In this document: positions 58,501 through 64,000 of the stretch, piece after piece
How positions within the stretch are numbered: position 1 is the first letter of the stretch
Layout: every line of letters begins with the position of its first letter
Assembly: GCF_964355755.1 (NCBI RefSeq)
Contig: NC_092676.1
Location: 26,704,288 to 26,768,287, forward strand
Source: Antedon mediterranea
Lineage: Eukaryota; Echinodermata; Crinoidea; Comatulida; Antedonidae
Length of the DNA stretch: 64,000 bases
Direction of reading: 5' to 3'
Made by a program: the position numbers and the translations under genes
The notes under the pieces: model-generated
Database searches by the model: none
The model's input: only the letters and a program-made list of their open reading frames with translations
What the model was told of the DNA's origin: nothing

Positions 58501-61500
58501 GAATTTATAAAGGACGTTGACCCTGATATTATTACTGGATACAATATCCAGAACTTTGACATGCCGTACCTCCTGAACCGTGCAGCTACTTTGAAAGTTA
58601 AGGAGTTCCCCTTTTTAGCACGTGTCCTAAACACGCGTAGTGTTATCAAAGATTCAACATTTCAGTCCAAGCAGATGGGCAAGAGAGAGAACAAAGTTGT
58701 GAATATTGAGGGCAGAGTTCAATTCGATTTATTCCAGGTAAATCATTCATTTTAAAGTTTTTAACCTTTTAACAGCTACAATGCTATCTATTGCATTGTA
58801 ATTTGTTAAAAAATGTTAAGCTGCCTATAATAAATGTTGTCAAAAAGTGTGACATTTATGTACATTTTTCCTTGCTTCAATTATACTCTCCAATAAGCCT
58901 AAAGGATTTTTTTGTTTTACAGATTCTTTTGCGGGATTATAAATTGCGTTCGTACAGACTGAATGCTGTCAGTTTTCACTTCCTAGAAGAACAAAAGGAA
59001 GATGTACAGCATTCAATCATTACAGATCTACAAGTAAGAAAAGATACTAAATAATTGTTATACCCAATTCACACATGCAACACAAATATAACAAATGGAA
59101 GAATATCTGGTAGGATAATCTTACTGAGGCACAGTGCTTTCACACACGGTATAATGTAATGTAAAGGCTGTGTAAAGCTCTGTCTACACTATCAAAAAAG
59201 TGATGTGCCCAAATATGGTAGTGATATGACATCATCGTGTCCATATATGGGCACATCACATTTTCTTATATAAAGTTTGATAGTGTAGCTTTAATAACCT
59301 CTTAAATATATATGCACTAGTGTTACACTGCTGTTGCATGAATGTAATCTTTTAGAGGCCTCCAAAAATTACCAACTTTATCCACAAATTTACATCGATC
59401 TAATGAAACACTTTACTATGGTTCGTCCAAGGTAACAATACGTTACAATGTTACATTTGGTAAGAGTATCATAGTGTGAATCAGGTGTAAGTTTAAACTA
59501 GGTTTCATTAACCATAGCTCCAGTGTACACAACTAGCTCATATGTCCACATTAAAGAACCTAGTACATCTTTCAAAACGAGTAGGGGGTTACCCCGGTGT
59601 ACTAGTACACACAGCCACTGATCATAACTGATCATAACTGATCATAACTGATCATAACTGATCATAACTGGGAAACCAGTCTTTGAAGATATTACCAAGT
59701 ATAAATAAATAATACAAACAAAATTATTACAATAATTTTTTTTCGATTTTTAGAATGGTTCCAATCAGACTAGGCGTAGACTTGCCGTGTACTGTCTTAA
59801 AGACGCCATGTTACCCATTCGTCTCCTTGAAAAACTCATGTGTATTATTAACTACATGGAGATGGCCAGAGTCACGGGTGTACCGATGACTTATCTGCTT
59901 TCTAGAGGACAGCAGATTAAGGTTGTATCGCAGTTGTTGAGGCATTCTAAGGAACAGGATTTGTTAATGCCAACTCAAAAAGTGGACACTGGTGATGATT
60001 ATGTAGGAGCTACTGTCATTGAACCAGAAAAAGGGTAAATATGTTACAGTTAAATCAACATAATAGAGGGCGACACATACATTTTCTTTCATTGTAGTAA
60101 CCCTAACCCTTACCTTAGTGACCAATGTCTCCCATGAATAGGGGTTAGTGGTACAGTAGTTTTAAAACCATATATATAGCCCATCATTAGTTTCTCCTAA
60201 ATATGGGTGGGTCCCCTAAATGTGGGTGTGTTCTCGAAATGGATGTGTTCCTGAAATGGGGATGTTCGATGGAGGTATTTTGTTTTTGTTTTGTTCTAAA
60301 ACCGGAAAAAGCCTTATAGAGGGCGCATCACTTAATGAAAAAACGTTACAGAGAGAATTTTGAAACTTGATTTTTATAAAACAATAAGTTAACTCGAAAC
60401 CTGCCAGGAATAATAGAGAAACTCTATAAATATAAAAAGGGAAAGATTAAAAAAAATTAAAAAATAACTATGGCTATGATTTTACTTCTTTTTTTTTTGT
60501 GTCTTGTTTAATTTGTTGAGTTGTATTAAAATGTATCTTTTGCCTGAATAAATATTAATAATAATAACTGCAAAAATTGTCACCCTCATTTTTTAGTTAT
60601 AATTAATTTTTAATTAATTATTTTTTAACATTTTCAGGTATTACAATATTCCAATTGCAACGTTAGATTTTTCCTCCTTGTATCCGTCCATCATGCAGGC
60701 TCACAATCTTTGTTATACTTCACTTCTTTCACAGGGTATGCGGGAAAAGTAAGTGTACAATTGTTTGTTTGTTTGTTTGTTTTTCTCTATTTATTATTTT
60801 GATTACTCTTTGTCTTTACTTTATTATGATGTCTGCAGAATAAAGAAAGAATAAATAAATAAAATATAATAACCAAATTTACTTTTGCATATTTAATAGA
60901 TTAAACAATCTATCTGTATGTTTTGCGAAAGTTCTTAATTTCTCTTTATCCAAAATTTAATAGCAAAAAGATAATTTAAATTTTATCAAAATCAGGAGAC
61001 ATCATGCAATTTATGCAAAAATTAGTCTGCCAAAAGTCTGTGGTATAATTTGACTTAAAAATGTTTGTTTCTTTTTTCTTGATAAATGTTGGTGATATTT
61101 GACCCGACCTTAATAATTTGATATTAATGCACCAAAAATAATCCTATATGATTAAAAAAACATGCAAAATTCTGAAATATTAATAATATTGAAACTAAAA
61201 TTAAAATTAACAGGTGTTTTATGTTTTCATTATCCAGAGATTATTTTGTCACTTGATCTGTTTACAGGAAGTACTAAAATAAAAATGTGAATTTGTCTTG
61301 AAAAACCATTAGATTAGACCAATAGATATGTAGATTGTTTTGTGCAAAATTGTTAATATATTAACTTCCCTCTTTTTGTTTTCCTTTGTCTTAAATTTTC
61401 TATGCCATATTAGTTAATTTTTATCAAATCAAAACTATTTACAGATTGAATCCGGATGAGTACATCAAAACACCTTCTGGGAACTATTTTGTGAAGGCGT

Positions 61501-63571
61501 CTGTACGTAAAGGTCTACTTCCTGTCGTCTTAGCAGGATTGCTATCTGCAAGAAAAAAGTACAGTCATACAAATTTTAATATTTTTTATCGATTAAAAAT
61601 AGAATTAAATAAAAGATAAATAAATTATATGCATATTACATTTACGATTACAATATTTGTTAATTGAAAAAAAATGAGTTAAATGCATAATATAGGTCAC
61701 CAGCCTTACATTTATGAACTTTTCCCAGGACTATTATTGAGCTCCTATTACTCTTTACACTCAATATGCCTCCTATTCCTGTTGTCTCTTAAGCTCTGTC
61801 TACACTATCAAACTAGTTTGAAAAAAAAGTGTGATGTGCTCAAATATGGTAGTGATATTCCCAAATATGGTAGTGATATGACATCATGTCCATATTTGGC
61901 ACATCACATTTTTTTGTCACATACAGTTTGATTATTTTAATATTAATATACTATTTTACAAAGGCTTTTGATTATCATTGTACTAGACAATTAACAGCAA
62001 CTAAAACAATTTTTTTTAGAGCTAAAACAGAACTAAAGAAAGAGACTGACCCATTCCGAAAGAAGGTACTTGATGGCCGCCAGCTAGCTTTGAAAATCAG
62101 CGCCAACTCTGTGTATGGCTTCACAGGGGCGCAAGTTGGCAAGCTACCATGTTTAGAGATCTCGCAGGTACTTTAAATATATTTAAATAAAATATAATAA
62201 TTAAAATAGTCATTTAAGAATGTTACAGTAAAATTTAAAAAGAGTAAAGATTATTTGTACATTTTGCAAGTAAAAAAATCAGGCATTTGTAATGTTATTT
62301 CATATATTTCATTTCATTTATTTATTTGACCAACTAACCATAATGTAAAATATACAGAGATGAATTGGTCAGGGACTGCTAAAGTTAATAAGATTACTAT
62401 GACTACAAGAGTCAGCAGTCTCATATATATTATATTAATATATATCATATTTTTCTGTCCTGTACTGCAGTATCAATTGGAATGAATTCTCTATAAAAAC
62501 TTGCATTTCAGAGCGTAACAGCATTTGGAAGAATGATGATTGAACGAACCAAGGACTTTGTGGAATCTAAGTACACAGTTGCAAATGGTTATCAACATGA
62601 TGCAAAGGTACGTTAGCAACGGTAGATTGGTAGTTAACATGTTTACCATAATTCCGGGTTCAACCTTAAGCTAAGGCCAGGGTTCAATCTTAAGCTAGTG
62701 TTAGGGTTCAATCTTAAGCTAGTGCCAGGGTTCAATCTTAACCTAGTATCAGGGTTTGATCATAAGCTAGTGTCAGCGTTCAATCTTAGCTAGTGTCCGA
62801 GTTGAATCCTTAGTGTCAAGGTTCAATCCTGACCTAGTTTTTTATATATTTAGGCAAATTGCCAAGAATAAGTTATTCAGTTATAAACTGTCATAATCAT
62901 TAGAAGAAATTTTGACACTGACAGGACTTGAACCCAGGACCCTTGGCTTGGTAGCTAAGAGTCATAAAAGCTCTCCAACAACAACAGTTGTACCTAACAA
63001 CTGTTTCTCCACTACCTAAACCTCAAATGAACCTTGAGGATATAGTTTTATCCATCCTGTAATTGGCGAGTTGCTTGCTGTTGGATGTGTAGTTCAGTAC
63101 ATTTTTATAACTATTTATTACAGTTTTTATTCTTTTATTCTGAAATTGTTGTACCTTTGTAGGTAATTTATGGCGACACAGATTCTGTTATGATTAAGTT
63201 TGGTGTAGATACTGTCCAGGCAAGCATTGACCTGGGAAAAGAAGCAGCAGAGTGGATTACAAAGGAATTTCCAGATCCGTGCAAGTTGGAATTTGAAAAA
63301 GTAAATATATTTTTCTTTTTAAAATAAACATTTTTTTAAAGTTAAAAAAAATAAAATAAATTTTAAATTTAATTTAATTTAATTTGGTTTTTTTTCAGGT
63401 TTATTTTCCTTACTTATTAATCAATAAGAAACGGTATGCAGGTTTGTATTTCACAAAAGCTGATGTTCATGATAAGATGGATTGCAAAGGGATAGAGACG
63501 GTCCGTCGGGATAACAGTCCACTCGTTGCAAACCTCATAAATACTTGTCTCCAGAAAATATTAATCGAAAG
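49538..63571 (+). CDS. POLD1: DNA polymerase delta catalytic subunit, 15 exons, C-terminus beyond window
   Basis: The replicative B-family polymerase and 3'-5' exonuclease. Exons: 49538-49688, 50606-50713, 51053-51319, 51400-51571, 56730-56956, 57876-58042, 58492-58737, 58923-59033, 59754-60034, 60638-60748, 61445-61558, 62020-62167, 62512-62607, 63163-63300, 63399-63571. They sum to 2510 bp (836 codons plus 2 bases) in unbroken phase. The start [13 protein letters not shown] matches the short nuclear-localisation-like head of metazoan POLD1. Exonuclease motif I is DIEC (D301, E303); [11 protein letters not shown] is the second exonuclease region. Polymerase motif A is DFSSLYPSI (D587), [12 protein letters not shown] is motif B, and YGDTDS (D738, D740) is motif C. 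Human POLD1 has 1107 residues, so about 255 (thumb, zinc and Fe-S cysteine clusters) are outside the window. Intron 4 is unusually long (5.2 kb) because of nested repeats. Confidence 0.96.
49708..49870 (+). mobile_element. tRNA-derived SINE in POLD1 intron 1
   Basis: Head GTTGGTTATGATGCTTGGC with B box GGGTTCAAGTCC, then body TTACAACTCCACTTCCAAAG. An inverted relative lies at 62878-62985 and a body fragment at 20985. Confidence 0.75.
51712..52670 (+). repeat. 26-bp minisatellite in POLD1 intron 4
   Basis: About 37 units of GGACAGTTAGTGGTCCATTG plus ATAACT, with variants (GTTGCA, GGCTCA and GATAGCT types) in blocks. A single unit fragment, GGACAGTTAGTGGTCCATAC, reappears at 56663 on the far side of the LINE. 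Confidence 0.95.
52668..53427 (+). pseudogene. LINE endonuclease remnant
   Basis: About 250 codons of apurinic endonuclease-like sequence without its N-terminus; the catalytic SDH is visible near 53147-53155. The apparent Met comes from minisatellite bases at the junction. It ends at a TGA (53425) that is in frame with the RT ORF downstream, so the two were one ORF2 interrupted by a nonsense change. Confidence 0.82.
53428..54461 (+). pseudogene. LINE reverse transcriptase, N-terminal and palm part
   Basis: RT motifs [10 protein letters not shown] (first catalytic Asp) and [13 protein letters not shown] are clear. The frame is shared with the upstream endonuclease. It is cut after TLYTSDLRS by unrelated sequence from a second LINE, so the FADD motif is missing here and is found 1.2 kb downstream. 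Confidence 0.88.
54462..55695 (+). mobile_element. Second LINE 3' fragment (Jockey/CR1-like) inserted within the first LINE
   Basis: The frame to 55150 encodes the C-terminal RT/thumb region of another [29 protein letters not shown] and [11 protein letters not shown] are typical of that group. About 500 bases of 3' UTR follow, ending in A-rich and AAT-rich sequence near 55510-55600. Exact junctions are uncertain because no clean target duplication was found. Confidence 0.82.
55710..56447 (+). pseudogene. LINE reverse transcriptase, C-terminal part
   Basis: Begins before VKFADDT (RT active site) and runs through [15 protein letters not shown] to the ORF2 end QYNKQFKR. It is the continuation of the 53428-54461 ORF in a different frame. 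The LINE fragment at 47393-47779 belongs to the same broad group. Confidence 0.88.
57175..57594 (+). repeat. 16-bp minisatellite, 26 copies, in POLD1 intron 5
   Basis: Units are TTTTGTTGGGGACCCC or TTTTGTTTGGGACCCC, differing at one base. Because 16 is not a multiple of 3 and no frame meets a stop, several long overlapping ORFs arise; they are not genes. Confidence 0.97.
58103..58379. mobile_element. Two MITE family A arms forming a 277-bp palindrome
   Basis: TGCATGCATGGATTGAAGCT at the left is mirrored by AGCTTCAATCCATGCATGCA at the right, continuing through the MITE terminal repeats and GATGTACCC arms. It lies in POLD1 intron 6, some 60 bases after exon 6. Confidence 0.88.
59174..59292 (+). 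mobile_element. MITE family A, short copy
   Basis: AAAGCTCTGTCTACACTATC to GATAGTGTAGCTTT, flanked by TA, with only one GGTAGTGATATG unit. It lies in POLD1 intron 8. Confidence 0.85.
59614..59668 (+). repeat. Short tandem repeat ACTGATCATA x5
   Basis: Five head-to-tail 10-base units in POLD1 intron 8. No function is evident. Confidence 0.9.
61791..61934 (+). mobile_element. MITE family A copy, right end truncated
   Basis: AAGCTCTGTCTACACTATCA to ACATACAGTTTGATT, after which the terminal repeat is lost. It lies in POLD1 intron 11 and supplies the small spurious ORFs there. Confidence 0.83.
62645..62840 (+). repeat. 25-bp minisatellite in POLD1 intron 13
   Basis: About seven diverging units around GGGTTCAATCTTAAGCTAGT plus GCCA. 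Non-coding. Confidence 0.85.
62878..62985 (-). mobile_element. tRNA-derived SINE, inverted
   Basis: On the minus strand it reads AGCTACCAAGCCAAGGGTCC then TGGGTTCAAGTCCTG, matching the head of the SINE at 49708. In POLD1 intron 13. Confidence 0.75.
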
Positions 63572-64000
63572 GTATGTCATATCTTCCGCAAAATTATGTC
63601 TTTAGCTGATTTAAATAATGTAATAGTGTAATTAAGGTAAATTTTTCACTAGCAAATCTATTCACATGAATAAATTAAAGATATATTGTCCCCTAAAAAA
63701 AAATATTTTTGAAATTTTTTGTTGAATATGCCATTTTAATATCACATAATAGTTATTCATTTTGACCAAAAATTGGATCAGCAAAAAACAACTGTAATTT
63801 AAAGCCAAAAAATGGGTTTAGACAATGTGTTTTTGGTTAAATTTAACTGGTTTTTTTTGTTGTCTTTTTATAATGCAATTCTATGGAATTGAATAACTTC
63901 ATTAAAACTGTAGTCTGATGATGATGATTTTAGAGAACAATACATCATTAACAAAATTAATAAAGCAGTCAGTAATATACTGGACTTTAATTGATTTATA
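63572..64000. other. POLD1 intron running off the window
   Basis: AT-rich, following the GTATGT donor at 63572. No further POLD1 exon was recognised before the window ends. Confidence 0.65.

Overview
The window is eukaryotic: AT-rich, multi-exon genes with GT-AG introns, and dense transposon relics. Gene content (axonemal and cytosolic carboxypeptidase genes, a Kazal membrane protein, a class A GPCR, DNA polymerase delta) and the style of its Gypsy and CR1/L2-like elements suggest a marine invertebrate deuterostome. An echinoderm is my best guess, but nothing in the window fixes the species.

Layout. 1-8528: a nearly complete Ty3/Gypsy LTR retrotransposon on the minus strand; the window starts inside its downstream LTR. 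8529-12541: repeats only. 12542-17055 (+): a three-exon gene for a type II membrane protein with an extracellular Kazal domain. 17056-21955: MITE-rich intergenic DNA. 41111-21956 (-): a 31-exon cytosolic carboxypeptidase gene of the AGBL2/AGBL3 type (tubulin deglutamylase family), coding for 1601 aa in my model, with an alternative in-phase first exon at 38312. 44484-42284 (-): a five-exon gene for a 323-aa protein that looks axonemal. 46224-45184 (-): an intronless class A GPCR. 46225-49537: intergenic, with a 5'-truncated LINE. 49538 to the right edge (+): POLD1, 15 exons covering the exonuclease and most of the polymerase domain; the C-terminus lies beyond the window.

The host genes are not an operon. 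AGBL2-like and the 323-aa gene could both act on cilia, since tubulin glutamylation is an axonemal mark, but their adjacency may be chance. The exon phases of every multi-exon model close without a frame break, which is the main support for them.

The most unusual structures are: a MITE copy in an AGBL2 intron that carries an inverted, decayed copy of part of an AGBL2 catalytic exon; a LINE inserted in a 26-bp minisatellite in a POLD1 intron and itself split by a second LINE; a very recent Gypsy insertion whose protease and pol frames are separated at a T7 run; and a 26-copy, 16-bp satellite whose frames are all open.
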